DNA from: Isoetes taiwanensis
Lineage: Eukaryota; Streptophyta; Lycopodiopsida; Isoetales; Isoetaceae
NCBI GenBank assembly: GCA_021234155.1
Contig: JAJEKV010000020.1
Location: 19,277,018 to 19,341,017 of the forward strand
Direction of reading: 5' to 3'
Length of the DNA stretch: 64,000 nucleotides
Made by a program: the position numbers and the translations under genes. The notes beneath the pieces are model-generated. The model saw only the letters and a list, made by a program, of their open reading frames with translations. It did no database searches and was not told the origin of the DNA. Each line of letters begins with the position of its first letter. The first letter of the stretch is position 1. Shown here in pieces: positions 1-11,069 of the stretch.

Positions 1-615
1 ACAATACTTAGATGCATCAGATATGTTAAGAAAGTAATGCAGATGGATGACAATAGAATCCCAAAGCAGGCTTTGCTAATGAGTGCAGAAAAGGGATGGT
101 TCGATGATGTGAAAAAGTGGCTCAATAAGTGGGATATCAAATGGGAGGATGCAATTCGGATAAAACATAATTTGAGAGAATGGGTACATGAGAAAGTATT
201 AAAGAAAATATGGCAGAATCCCAAGACGAAGATGCTCTTGTACAGGCACAACATGAACCCAACCCTGCAGGCAGCAACCTACTTAAAGGAGAATATTTCG
301 ATTAAAAAAAGACACACAATATGCAGAATGCGGCTTAGCTCACATCACCTTGCAGTCGAAGTTGGTAGATGGGGTCAGATTACTCCAAGAGACCTGTGTA
401 ATTGCAAAGTTTGTGGAGGGGATGATATAGAAGACGAAGACCATGTTTTGCTAAGATGTCCAGCATACCAGCTGATAAGAAATCGTTTTGGTATAACTGC
501 TGAAAATCTAAAAACTTTTTTCATGTTACAGGGAGACCAGATAGGGTCCTATATGATTGAAATTTTACAGCATAGAGAGAGTTGTATAAAAAATGTAAAT
601 ACTTTACTAGAAGAA
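1..615 (+). mobile_element. LINE, 3' end of ORF2 (runs in from the left)
   Basis: One frame is open from base 1 to 708, so the element enters from the left. The protein has the C-terminal LINE ORF2 layout: an Arg/Trp-rich stretch, then a CCHC-like knuckle (Cys-x-Cys-x2-Cys at about 399-414, His at about 451 and Cys at about 460 in HVLLRC). It aligns through its whole length with the C-terminus of the LINE at 39,991-42,643, for example RMRLSSHHL and GRWG in both. The genuine coding part ends before about 615. The rest of the open frame is (TC)n repeat and the end of the next transposon. No RT motifs are in view. Confidence 0.8.
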
Positions 616-649
616 TCTCTCTCTCTCTCCCTCCCTCCCTCTCTCTCTC
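616..649. repeat. (TC)n/(CCCT)n tract between LINE and Harbinger H1
   Basis: A pure pyrimidine tract of CT and CCCT units. It lies exactly between the LINE 3' end and the left terminal repeat of H1. It is one of at least six such tracts at transposon boundaries in this window. Confidence 0.9.
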
Positions 650-982
650 GCGTCGGCCACATGCTCGTAAAAAAACGCATCTCTCGTCACATACGGTTCC
701 TCCCCTAAATGTACGTATTTTTTTGGGAGGAGAGGAGAGACAATTGTCTCTCGTTGCTTAACAGCCTCGGTTATGGGCATAATTTTTGCTGGTTGCCGAA
801 TTTTCGATCATACATCCATTCCGGCCGACGAGAGAAAATGTGGGATAATTCGATCGTAACGTTCAATTCGGGCGCCAAATTGTGGGATATTCAAGTCTGT
901 TTTCTTCTTGGTTCGGCGGGCTATGTGGGATAATTCATTTCTAGTTTTGCCTCCCCACGCTTTCCATTCCAGCCACTAAACC

Positions 983-1368
983 ATGGATCCGGTCATTCTT
1001 GGCATGATTGCCATGCTTTTTCGGGCTTTGACACTCGGATTTGCATTACAGAGATACTGTTTGCAGCTATTGGAACTCAACGAGCTCGAAGACCCAATGA
1101 CCCTGTTCGATGATGAGGTTTTAGAAGATAACAATGGTATATTTTTTTGCGCATCTGCAGCTTTAATGGTTGCGAGTTCCAGTAGGGTTAGAAGACCGCC
1201 AAGAAGATTTTGGATTGCTCCAAGGCAAAGAACACAGTGGGATAATATCGATAACCATGCTTGGAATTGTCTGCCATCCTTCGAAGACGATATGTGGCAC
1301 CAATTTTACAGGATGAAGAGAGCCACATTTGAGAAACTTGTAGGTTTAATTGTGCCTTATCTTGTCCA
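983..1368 (+). pseudogene. Harbinger transposase, N-terminal fragment (H1)
   Basis: Starts MDPVILGMIAMLF and contains the family N-terminal motifs RRPPRRFW, DNIDNHAWNCLPSFEDDMWHQFYRMKR and EKLVGLIVPYL, all shared with the long H6 copy at 22,762. After about residue 128 the frame enters antisense Myb-like sequence and stops at 1510. The DDE catalytic region is completely absent, so this fragment cannot code for an active transposase. Confidence 0.85.
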
Positions 1369-1492
1369 AATGCACATCCATGGAGATCTGGCCTGTCATT
1401 TTCCGGGTCCTTCTTGGTGCCATTTTTTCAACCCGAGGAGGCACGAAAGGCTTGCTGGTTGCTGGCAAAGCAGATCGAGAGGCCTTAGACAT
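1369..1492 (-). pseudogene. Harbinger Myb-like protein, N-terminal fragment (H1)
   Basis: Reading leftward from the ATG at 1492 the sequence gives MSKASRSALPATSKPFVPPR and then a basic stretch ending in ISMDVHL. This is the same N-terminus as in H3 and H8. It breaks off at the deletion junction with the transposase, so no trihelix domain remains. Confidence 0.8.
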
Positions 1493-1790
1493 CTGAATCC
1501 AAATAATTGATTGGGAATAAGGTCGACTTAAAACGAAATTGAGGATCAAAACTTAATGTATGAATGCACAAAAAACAGAATGCAAATGCGTGCGTAATCT
1601 GATGAATACCTGGATCGTAATCGGCTAATTGCTTCGAGAAATTGGATACTCGGACCAAGAATTAGGCGGCCTTGAAGATCAAGAAGCAGGGGAAATGGCG
1701 CCCCTGGTTTTCGGTGTGGGAAACATTTCGGACAGTTTTTTCAGGCAGCGAAAATTAAGGCTAATTGTTTGGTTAGTGGGCAATGAAAAC

Positions 1791-1812
1791 GCCCCTAACG
1801 GCTGTTAGGGGC
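1791..1812. repeat. Subterminal hairpin of the Harbinger right end (H1)
   Basis: Perfect 9-bp arms GCCCCTAAC and GTTAGGGGC around a 4-base loop. The same hairpin lies about 140 bp or less inside the right end in H3 (10,864-10,885), H7 (38,172-38,193, AGCA loop) and H8 (39,774-39,795). Its retention suggests a function at the element end, but that is inference. Confidence 0.75.
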
Positions 1813-1942
1813 GAATCATCTCTCGAGGTGAGAGTTGGGTTTTTCCACTCTCACCCATCTCTCCCATCTCTCCCCCATCTCTCATCTCTCGTATTCTCTC
1901 GTATTGTCTCTCGTCATCTCTAAGTCAGCATGTGGCCAACGC

Positions 1943-2174
<232 letters not shown>

Positions 2175-2176
2175 AC

Positions 2177-2809
2177 GGTTTCCACATCTTTTTATGGAGG
2201 AAACAAAAAAAAAAGGATAATGGAGATGACTATTACAGCAGATATAAGAGGCACTCATGTCTCATGCAAGGAATTGTGACACATAGCAGATTGTTTATAA
2301 ATGTTTGTGTAACAAGAACAGGTTCAGTCCATGATTCCAACCAGTTCAAGAAGAGCTCCATCGATAATAAAATTGCTTCCAAACAAATTTTGCAAGAACC
2401 AGTGGTGACTCTGAGTGGCAGAAAACTGAAGAAGGGACAGCCTACTGACCAAGAGGTTCGGGTAACTATTCCACCACTACTATTAGGTGATTCAGCTTAT
2501 TCTAGCAGGCCCTTTCTCCTTAAAGTCTTTCCTCAAAATCAGGGTGCTTATGGTAAGTTTAACAAAAGGATTTGTAGGGGCAGAGTGTGTGTAGAAAATG
2601 GATTTGGCATTGTCAAGGAAAAATTCAGAATTCTGAAACACTTGCCTGTACATGTTGGCAAAGCCTCCAGGATCATACATGGATGTTGTGTTCTTTGGAA
2701 CTTTTGTATAATGGAAGACAAGGGCTGGGACATGCTGCCAATTGAAGACGATCCTCCACCAATATATTACTATGAAACAGAAGCCATGAACAGGTCCTTG
2801 AAAAAATAA
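2177..2809 (+). pseudogene. Harbinger transposase, C-terminal half (H3)
   Basis: The sequence resumes inside the catalytic domain at GFHIFLWRK, where the full family reads VVDGSHIFLYRK. The first catalytic Asp is therefore replaced by microsatellite. Still present are DDYYSRYKRHSCLMQ, VTHSRLFINVCV, the second acidic motif LLGDSAYSS, the third catalytic residue in VCVENGFGIVKEKFRIL, and the C-terminal VLWNFCIMED. The frame is open to the stop at 2807-2809. It is the DDE_Tnp_4 type nuclease domain of PIF/Harbinger transposases, truncated at its 5' side. Confidence 0.85.
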
Positions 2810-2947
2810 GGTGATCAAATGAGGCACGTGTTATTTGAGAATCTGGATGGACATGTGATCCTCTGAATGAAGAAAATGAAATCCATAATTCAATTCTATT
2901 CGATTTGACCTCTTTAATTCTCTGTCCTGCATCTTTACAGAATGATG

Positions 2948-2996
2948 AAAAGGAAGGAAGGAAGGAAGGAAGTTTATTTTAACGTCCACGGAGGCT
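2948..2996 (-). mobile_element. Orphan LINE 3' tail, (AAGG)n
   Basis: Six AAGG units followed by a segment with ACGTCCACGGAG. The reverse complement resembles the last 40 bases of the LINE ending at 51,750 (CTCCGTGGACG, A/T-rich spacer, CCTT repeats). It is therefore probably a severely 5'-truncated insertion of that LINE family on the minus strand. Its inner border cannot be placed. Confidence 0.55.
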
Positions 2997-3456
2997 TAAT
3001 TTCCAACACATAGATTAGAGCTCAAAACATTTCATTATCAATACTGAACAGTTTGTTACAGATATTGTGAGTCAAATGAATTCACATTAATAAACACAGA
3101 AGACTATAAGATATCAACAATACAGGTACAAGTAGGATAAACCACGTTTGTATTCATAAGATTTCATTACATGTGCATATGTTGCCCTGTTCAAAACAGT
3201 TCAGTATCTCAGCAGCCTATTACAATCATTGTGAGTCAAATGACTTCACAGTATAAAACAAAAAAAATGCACGCCTTCCAATGAGCATAGGAAATCTGCA
3301 TGAATAGATGGACACAATGTGTTTCATTTGTCAGTTCCCGAGCAGTTACATCAGTAAAAAAAATGGCATGCATGCCATTTTATATACAACAAAAGCCTGT
3401 TACAAAACGAAAATGGAAAACACAAAAAAAATGAAGACATATCAGGTTTTGTTTTC
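2997..3456. other. AT-rich spacer, no gene seen
   Basis: The sequence repeats fragments such as CAAATGA(A/C)TTCACA (about 3074 and 3237) and GTTACA. No open frame with recognisable content is present on either strand. Confidence 0.6.
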
Positions 3457-4020
3457 TCATATCCTGGGACATAGCTCGCACTGAAAGGTTACACTTCGTA
3501 TTTCATGGAGGCACCATTTTTCTTCATGCCTAACGTACACACATTCCATATGGGCAGTCTGGTTCTTAGCAGAATTTGAGGCCCATTCCAAAACCTCGGC
3601 TTCTATATTCACCTCCATTTCCAAAAAATCAGTAATGGTCTGCTTGGAGAAGCTACAATGGATAAGCTTGCGGGACAAGATTTCCACTTCAGGGTTTGCA
3701 ACCTCAACCGAGGGGGAGGAGTATTGGCTTTCTTCTTGCTCATCTTGGCTTTCTTCTTGCTCATCAGAGTCTTCATCCTGCACCAGGTTCTCCTGAACTA
3801 CGTTTTCTAAGCTCACTGGAAGATCACTGAACTCTGGAGCTTCTGCACTACTATCAGGCAGAATTTCTTCACTAGTAGTCGGCCATGAAGAATATTCAGA
3901 GTAATAGGACTCTGAACTGGAAGAAAAAGCAGAAGAATCCGGAGGCAAGGAAGAGGAAAAGGACTTGGAGGAAGAGGAAGAGGAACTTGGAGACCTCGGG
4001 CGTTTACAGTTCACGACCAT
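3457..4020 (-). CDS. Unknown serine-rich acidic ORF, 187 aa
   Basis: The open frame starts MVVNCKRPRSPSSSSSSSK. A poly-Ser N-terminus is followed by a very acidic centre (repeated DEQEESQ at about residues 84-98) and a C-terminal 70 residues of ordinary composition (EILSRKLIHCSFSKQTITDFLEM, EVLEWASNSA) with four Cys at the end (ECVYV, WCLHE, CELC). I do not recognise the family. It sits between the convergent transposase and Myb-like genes of H3, so it may be a third transposon ORF or a captured host fragment. The terminal Cys/His spacing is suggestive but too loose to call a zinc finger. Confidence 0.4.
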   Translation of the reverse strand: MVVNCKRPRSPSSSSSSSKSFSSSLPPDSSAFSSSSESYYSEYSSWPTTSEEILPDSSAEAPEFSDLPVSLENVVQENLVQDEDSDEQEESQDEQEESQYSSPSVEVANPEVEILSRKLIHCSFSKQTITDFLEMEVNIEAEVLEWASNSAKNQTAHMECVYVRHEEKWCLHEIRSVTFQCELCPRI

Positions 4021-4205
4021 ATTGAGGAGCGGCTTGCATGCAACGAATTTCGAAAGCTTAAAAATTTGGGTGATTGCGACTAGAAGACAATAATTAATAC
4101 TAAAGAAATAGGCCAGTACAAGTCATTCAATATTTAGGAATACTAGTGGGTTTGAGACAGTTCCAAAATAGAATTCCTAAAAAGCAGAAAACTGAAAACG
4201 AACCT

Positions 4206-4253
4206 CTAGTCCTTGTTCTTGGCAGCCAGTTTAGCAATTTCGAGCAATGTCTC
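4206..4253 (-). pseudogene. Harbinger Myb-like protein, last 15 codons (H3)
   Basis: Encodes LLEIAKLAAKNKD and a stop. H7 ends in the matching LLEIAKLTASKQTN. The rest of the gene resumes at 9417 after the nested retroelement. The five bases GTCTC at 4249-4253 are repeated at 9417-9421, so the gene was continuous before the insertion. Confidence 0.85.
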
Positions 4254-4815
4254 TGTTGGCGGATTTTCCCCACAATCCCCAACAAGCAGCCTCAAGCGGC
4301 AAAAATCAAGATCACTAGTGATGCAACAAGAAGAGGAAGAAAAATCGAGAGAGAAAGCAAAGAGAATCTGGGCCCAAATTTCTTTATATAATAAAAAGGA
4401 GAAGAAATACAAATGAATGAGCCCTCCATGCCTCTGAAACATGGAGGGCCTCTGATCTTGAACCAAGCAAGAGGCTGCCACCCTCCTGCAAGATTCGTAG
4501 AGCAGGGAAAGAGGAGGAGCTCGTGCTCCTCTTTTTTCTTTTATAATTCTTGCCCCTTAATCTCATCCATCCATCTCAACCACTTCATCTCCACCATCAT
4601 TTTTTGCCTCTTCATCTTTACCCTTCATTTCTGCCTCTTCATCCTAGCCTTAGATAATGTACCCCTCTTCAACCACTAACAAAAATCTTAGAAGCCCTTA
4701 AATTTAAACAACTAGATCTAGGCCCTTTAATTTTTTGATGCCTTAGACCTTTAAAACATTTGGGCTTTATAATTGACCCCCCTTCCAATGGTTCTCTTTC
4801 TTTTCTCTTTTTTCA

Positions 4816-4846
4816 TGTTGACCGGGTGCCAAAAACCCGGTCAACA
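4816..4846. repeat. Inverted repeat at the LTR edge
   Basis: TGTTGACCGGGT and ACCCGGTCAACA are perfect 12-bp arms around a 7-base loop, and they form the very end of the LTR. The same hairpin closes LTR2 (7101-7131) and LTR3 (9386-9416). Integrase recognises LTR ends, so a terminal hairpin of this size is unusual. Confidence 0.85.
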
Positions 4847-6520
4847 TCTCGCCCAAACAAAAAATGGGCCGGTCCCCTCGGCCCTCTTACTTCAAAGTTT
4901 TTCATAGATTTAGTACAATAGTTGGTCCCTTAGACTCAATAAGGAACACAACCGAAGTTTTGATATCCGATTCTTCGAACTCGAAAAATGATGATAATAA
5001 TAATTTGGAGGTTTTAGGGTGTACTCCAACACCATAGAATAATAATAATATTTGGAGGTTTTAGGGTGTACTCCAACACCATAGAATGATAATAAAACTT
5101 CGGAGGTTTTAGGGTGTACTCCAACAGCATAAAATAATAATAATATTTGGAGGTTTTAAGGTGTACCATAGAATGATGATAGAAATTTGGAGGCTTTAGG
5201 GTGTACTCCAACACATATAATGAGTGTCATGATAATAGAAAATCAATGGTAATTTTGGGCTTTGGGGAAAGACACATGTAACGCTTGGGGCAAGATGGCT
5301 ATATTTTTTGGCAAAAAAGATATAAGGAAAAAGGGGCGGCGCCCAAACAAAAAATTGTGGCAATGGTGTAGCAATAGGGCAAAAATGATGTTTTGAGGCA
5401 ACAAGGATGGACAAAATGGTTAAGAAACATTGTTGTAAGGGTGAGAAAATATTAGCAAAAAAAATGAAAGCAATGATTAGAAAATGGAATGAAAGGGTGA
5501 GAAAATAAAAAATTGGAAGCAAGTGTTAGAAAATAAATGAAAGGGTGAAAGAATAAAGAACGTGGAAAGCAAAGGTTAGAAAATGAGATGAAAGGAAAAA
5601 ATAAAAAACATGAAAAGCAAAGGTTAAAAGAAAGCAAAGGTTAGAAAAAGAAATGAAATGAGAAAATAAAAAAATGGGCGGCTATGGGCATGGCGCAGAT
5701 CGGAAGTGCTCGGCTGAAGCAAGTAAGGCGGTAGACAGTTCGACCTTCCCTCCTTTCCTTCTTGCTTCAACCTCTTTCTTTTCTTCTGCAGATTGGCGGC
5801 AGCAGCTTGGCGGTGGCAGAAGAAATAACAGCAACAAATCTCATCCACAAAATGGATTTTCTTCCCTTTTTTGTACAGATCGGCGGATTCTTCTCGGCTT
5901 CAATCCTTTTCTTCTCTTGTTGCAGATATTTGTGGCAGCAGAAATGGCGATGGTAGACCAGCGACCTGCATCCTACTTTTCAACTCTTTTACTTTCTTCT
6001 ACAGGTCCGGGAGCAACAAGCTTTGGCAGATGGATGTGGCAGAAATGCAGCAAGCGAGTCATATCACCAAGTTTTCATTTTTTTCTTGTCTTTTGCATGC
6101 ACGTTTGATCACAGTAGGATTATGGAGCAGGATTATGAAGTTGAGTGAAGAAAACTCGTATGGCAGAGCATTGCAGATATAACAGAGCATGGTTTTGATA
6201 GGACTGGAGGGCTGGCCTTGCTGGCTCTCCATAAATAATCTGAAGCAGAACACCCGCCTTCTTTGTTGATTCTTCTCTTTTTGCATTTTGATATTTCTGC
6301 AGGAATGAACACTAGAAAAAAACCCATCAAGAATTTGTAGCAGCAACTCAAGAATCCTCTGCAGTTGGCAAATGGAATGTGGTAGAATGAAAACAGGTTG
6401 TGGCAGCACTTCGGCCTGGTAGAGATGAAGTAGGCGGCAAAGAAAAAATGGCAATGAAAGCACGGATCAAAGAAAAACAGATCAAAGCAGCACCAAAGCA
6501 TGATCTTGGGGAAGATTACT

Positions 6521-6538
6521 ATCTCGGTAGGACCTCCA
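6521..6538 (-). promoter_or_regulatory. Primer binding site, tRNA-Gln type
   Basis: On the minus strand TGGAGGTCCTACCGAGAT begins 3 nt after the LTR2 terminus. Its complement ATCTCGGTAGGACCTCCA matches the T-arm and acceptor 3' end plus CCA expected for eukaryotic tRNA-Gln, recalled from general knowledge and not searched. An identical copy lies at 8806-8823. Confidence 0.65.
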
Positions 6539-9416
6539 TTCTGTTGGCGGATTTTCCCCACAATCCCCAACAAGCAGCCTCAAGAGGCAAAAATCAAGAT
6601 CACTAGTGCTGCAACAAGAAGAGGAAGAAAAATCGAGAGAGAAAGCAAAGAGAATCTGGGCCCAAATTTCTTTATATAATAAAAAGGAGAAGAAATACAA
6701 ATGAATGAGCCCTCCATGCCTCTGAAACATGGAGGGCCTCTGATCTTGAACCAAACAAGAGGCTGCCACCCTCCTGCAAGATTCGTGGAGCAGGGAAAGA
6801 GGAGGAGCTCGTGCTCCTCTTTTTTCTTTTATAATTCTTGCCCCTTAATCTCATCCATCCATCTCAACCACTTCATCTCCATCATCATTTTTTGCCTCTT
6901 CATCTTTACCCTTCATTTCTGCCTCTTCATCCTAGCCTTAGATAATGTACCCCTCTTCAACTAACAAAAATCTTAGAAGCCCTTAAATTTAAACAACTAG
7001 ATCTAGGCCCTTTAATTTTTTGATGCCTTAGTCCTTTACAACATTAGGGCTTTATAATTGACCCCCCTTCCAATGGTTCTCTTTCTTTTCTCTTTTTTCA
7101 TGTTGACCGGGTGCCAAAAACCCGGTCAACATCTCGCCCAAACAAAAAATGGGCCGGTCCCCTCGGCCCTCTTACTTCAAAGTTTTTCATAGATTTAGTA
7201 CAATAGTTGGTCCCTTAGACTCAATAAGGAACACAACCGAAGTTTTGATATCCGATTCTTCGAACTCGAAAAATGATGATAATAATAATTTGGAGGTTTT
7301 AGGGTGTACTCCAACACCATAGAATAATAATAATATTTGGAGGTTTTAGGGTGTACTCCAACACCATAGAATGATAATAAAACTTCGGAGGTTTTAGGGT
7401 GTACTCCAACAGCATAAAATAATAATAATATTTGGAGGTTTTAAGGTGTACCATAGAATGATGATAGAAATTTGGAGGCTTTAGGGTGTACTCCAACACA
7501 TATAATGAGTGTCATGATAATAGAAAATCAATGGTAATTTTGGGCTTTGGGGAAAGACACATGTAACGCTTGGGGCAAGATGGCTATATTTTTTGGCAAA
7601 AAAGATATAAGGAAAAAGGGGCGGCGCCCAAACAAAAAATTGTGGCAATGGTGTAGCAATAGGGCAAAAATGATGTTTTGAGGCAACAAGGATGGACAAA
7701 ATGGTTAAGAAACATTGTTGTAAGGGTGAGAAAATATTAGCAAAAAAAATGAAAGCAATGATTAGAAAATGGAATGAAAGGGTGAGAAAATAAAAAATTG
7801 GAAGCAAGTGTTAGAAAATAAATGAAAGGGTGAAAGAATAAAGAACGTGGAAAGCAAAGGTTAGAAAATGAGATGAAAGGAAAAAATAAAAAACATGAAA
7901 AGCAAAGGTTAAAAGAAAGCAAAGGTTAGAAAAAGAAATGAAATGAGAAAATAAAAAAATGGGCGGCTATGGGCATGGCGCAGATCGGAAGTGCTCGGCT
8001 GAAGCAAGTAAGGCGGTAGACAGTTCGACCTTCCCTCCTTTCCTTCTTGCTTCAACCTCTTTCTTTTCTTCTGCAGATTGGCGGCAGCAGCTTGGCGGTG
8101 GCAGAAGAAATAACAGCAACAAATCTCATCCACAAAATGGATTTCCTTCCCTTTTTTGTACAGATCGGCGGACTCTTCTCGGCTTCAATCTTTTTCTTCT
8201 CTTGTTGCAGATATTTGTGGCAGCAGAAATGGCGATGGTAGACCAGCGACCTGCATCCTACTTTTCAACTCTTTTACTTTCTTCTACAGGTCCGGGAGCA
8301 ACAAGCTTTGGCAGATGGATGTGGCAGAAATGCAGCAAGCGAGTCATATCACCAAGTTTTCATTTTTTTCTTGTCTTTTGCATGCACGTTTGATCACAGT
8401 AGGATTATGGAGCAGGATTATGAAGTTGAGTGAAGAAAACTCGTATGGCAGAGCATTGCAGATATAACAGAGCATGGTTTTGATAGGACTGGAGGGCTGG
8501 CCTTGCTAGCTCTCCATAAATAATCTGAAGCAGAACACCCGCCTTCTTTGTTGATTCTTCTCTTTTTGCATTTTGATATTTCTGCAGGAATGAACACTAG
8601 AAAAAAACCCATCAAGAATTTGTAGCAGCAACTCAAGAATCCTCTGCAGTTGGCAAATGGAATGTGGTAGAATGAAAACAGGTTGTGGCAGCACTTCGGC
8701 CTGGTAGAGATGAAGTAGGCGGCAAAGAAAAAATGGCAATGAAAGCACGGATCAAAGAAAAACAGATCAAAGCAGCACCAAAGCATGATCTTGGGGAAGA
8801 TTACTATCTCGGTAGGACCTCCATTCTGTTGGCGGATTTTCCCCACAATCCCCAACAAGCAGCCTCAAGAGGCAAAAATCAAGATCACTAGTGCTGCAAC
8901 AAGAAGAGGAAGAAAAATCGAGAGAGAAAGCAAAGAGAATCTGGGCCCAAATTTCTTTATATAATAAAAAGGAGAAGAAATACAAATGAATGAGCCCTCC
9001 ATGCCTCTGAAACATGGAGGGCCTCTGATCTTGAACCAAACAAGAGGCTGCCACCCTCCTGCAAGATTCGTGGAGCAGGGAAAGAGGAGGAGCTCGTGCT
9101 CCTCTTTTTTCTTTTATAATTCTTGCCCCTTAATCTCATCCATCCATCTCAACCACTTCATCTCCATCATCATTTTTTGCCTCTTCATCTTTACCCTTCA
9201 TTTCTGCCTCTTCATCCTAGCCTTAGATAATGTACCCCTCTTCAACTAACAAAAATCTTAGAAGCCCTTAAATTTAAACAACTAGATCTAGGCCCTTTAA
9301 TTTTTTGATGCCTTAGTCCTTTACAACATTAGGGCTTTATAATTGACCCCCCTTCCAATGGTTCTCTTTCTTTTCTCTTTTTTCATGTTGACCGGGTGCC
9401 AAAAACCCGGTCAACA

Positions 9417-10566
9417 GTCTCCGTTGTCATTTCACAAATGCTTTGAGTCATTGCAGCCATGGACTCAGCAATTTTCAAGCTGTTGGCAGACCTTATTGTT
9501 TCAATTCCCTAACCAACTCAATTTTCTTTGCACTTTCTTCTTTCAGGAAATCCAATTTCTTCACCTCAGTGTCCCCGAATGTGCTTGCCATTTGTGATAT
9601 TCCCATTGCAATGTTCTCATCTATCTGCAACCCGGACTTCTTTCTGCCTGTTGGTTTTCCACAAACTCCAGGCTGGTTGCATGCAGCTGATCTAGGACTA
9701 GAAGAATCTGTCTGGTTTCCTGTTGGTGTCCTATTGCTTGGAATGTCGGGCATGACTGGACTGCTCGGATTTCCCGTGTTTACATTATTATTTGAATTGG
9801 GTGGAATGCTTTCGAAGTGGTCCTCAAATGTTGCATCTGTTCCAACAGTTTCAAAGAAAGTGTCATTCATGAATGATTCTGAGAAATTTGTATGCAAGTC
9901 TGCAGCATCAAAAGCTTCATTCCCAAATTTGTCATCATCCCCAGCCCCTGGAATTGGATTATCTGAAGTTACACCATACTTCGCCTCTTCCATTCTGTCA
10001 TACCACTGCCAAGTTGAAGGTTCCGACCCTGTCTGGCTACGAACCTCCTTCTCATCTTTGAATTTAGCTTGGAGCTTATCCCATTTGTTCTTAAGTTGTC
10101 TCAGCTCCACTAAACCCCCAACTATAGGCTGCAAATTGATCATAATTTCTCTCCATTGTGTGTTAGAGAGGTTGAGGGTGCCATTACTTACTAATTTCAT
10201 CTCGTTTAAGAGATTGATAAAAGTGGAGACACCTTGATCTGTCCATTGCACAGGAGACTTTCTATTCTTTGTGTCTATCACTTTTGAATTCTCTTTCTCG
10301 TGCACAACAAGAGCCAAGGCAGCTTCAGATTCAAAAGATTCACTCACAATATCAGAGGAGGCCTGAATTTCGCTCAATACTCGTTTGGTTCTCCTTTCCT
10401 TTGGCTATCTTGGTGATGGAATTGGCTCAGAATTTGTCTCCAAATGCACATCCATGGAGATCTGGCCTGCCATTTTCCGGGTCCTTCTTGGGGCCATTTT
10501 TTCAACCCGAGGAGGCACGAAAGGCTTGCTGCTTGCTGGCAAAGCAGATTGAGAGGCCTTAGACAT
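9417..10566 (-). pseudogene. Harbinger Myb/SANT-like (trihelix) protein (H3)
   Basis: This is the second protein of PIF/Harbinger elements, which helps the transposase bind terminal repeats. The start is the ATG at 10,566 (MSKASQSALPAS). The Myb_DNA-bind_3 type domain includes VQWTDQGVSTFINLL, TQWREIMINLQP and LRQLKNKWDKLQAKFKDEKE. An acidic linker, SPRSAACNQPGVCGKP and a C-terminal coiled segment (DFLKEESAKKIELVREL) follow. One in-frame TAG at 10,405-10,407 replaces the Gln (CAG) present in H8. The gene is then cut at 9417 by the nested LTR element, with its last codons at 4206-4253. Apart from these two lesions the frame is intact. Confidence 0.88.
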
Positions 10567-10863
10567 CTGAATCCAAATAATTGTAGGGGAATAAGGAAGA
10601 CTTAAAACGAAATTTAAGTTCAAAACTTAATGTATGAATGCTCAAAAAACAAAATGCAAATGGCTGCGAAATCTGACGAATACCTGGATCGTAATCGGCT
10701 AATGGCTTCGAGAAATTGGATACTTTTGCTAGAATTAGGCGGCCTTGAAGATCAAGAAGCAGGGGAAATGGCGCCCCTGATTTTCGGTGTGGAAAATATT
10801 TTGGGCAGTTTTTTCAAGCAGCGAAAATTAAGCCTAATTGTATGGTTAGTGGGCAATGAAAAC

Positions 10864-10885
10864 GCCCCTAACGGCTGTTAGGGGC
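10864..10885. repeat. Subterminal hairpin of the Harbinger right end (H3)
   Basis: Same 9-bp arms and GGCT loop as in H1. It lies 121 bp inside the right terminal repeat. Confidence 0.75.
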
Positions 10886-11006
10886 GAATCATCTCTCAAG
10901 GTGAGAGTTGGGTTTTCCCACTCTCACCTACCTCTCCCATCTCTCCCCCATCTCGTATTCTCTCGTATTGTCTCTCGTAATCTCTAAGTCAGCATGTGGC
11001 CAACGC

Positions 11007-11069
11007 ATCTCTCTCTCTCTCTCTCTCCCTCCCTCCCTCCCTCCCCCCCTCCCCCTCTCTCTCTCTCTC
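11007..11069. repeat. (TC)n/(CCCT)n tract between H3 and H4
   Basis: CT units, then CCCT units with C-runs, then CT units. It joins the H3 right terminal repeat directly to the left end of H4. Confidence 0.95.

Larger units (their letters stand above)
650..1942. mobile_element. PIF/Harbinger element H1, internal-deletion derivative
   Basis: The left end GCGTCGGCCACATGCTCG at 650 and the right end AGCATGTGGCCAACGC up to 1942 form imperfect terminal inverted repeats. Inside, the transposase N-terminus (+) is joined at about 1368 to the antisense N-terminus of the Myb-like gene. About two thirds of a full element is missing. A 22-bp hairpin (GCCCCTAAC / GTTAGGGGC, 1791-1812) lies near the right end and recurs in H3, H7 and H8. 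The left 500 bp is nearly identical to H8 at 38,280. The element is non-autonomous. Confidence 0.8.
4254..9416 (-). mobile_element. Three-LTR tandem retroelement (LTR-int-LTR-int-LTR), non-coding
   Basis: LTRs lie at 4254-4846, 6542-7131 and 8827-9416 (590-593 bp). Each starts TGTTGG and ends TCAACA, and the unit repeats every 2285-2288 bp at very high identity. The two 1695-bp interiors have no gag or pol, as in LARD/TRIM-like elements. GTCTC flanks both sides as a perfect 5-bp target duplication. Read on the minus strand, the interior beside LTR2 and LTR3 starts TGGAGGTCCTACCGAGAT, complementary to a tRNA-Gln 3' end, so the element runs right to left. Unequal recombination between two single copies would give this structure. 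The small open frames repeated in each unit are not supported as genes. Confidence 0.9.
2177..11006. mobile_element. PIF/Harbinger element H3, left-truncated, with nested LTR array
   Basis: Holds a transposase C-terminus (+, 2177-2809), an unknown minus ORF (3457-4020), and the Myb-like gene (minus, 10,566 to 9,417 then 4,253 to 4,206) split by a 5.16 kb three-LTR retroelement. The right end has the family hairpin (10,864-10,885) and terminal repeat CATGTGGCCAACGC ending at 11,006. The left end was lost into the microsatellite at 1943-2174. Assigning both gene halves to one element rests on order and orientation matching the convergent layout seen in H1 and H8. Confidence 0.65.

Noticed and set aside
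4384-9249. Small ORFs conserved three times in 4.3-9.3 kb
   Set aside because: Conservation is only that of the duplicated non-coding LTR unit. No frame shows a recognisable domain.
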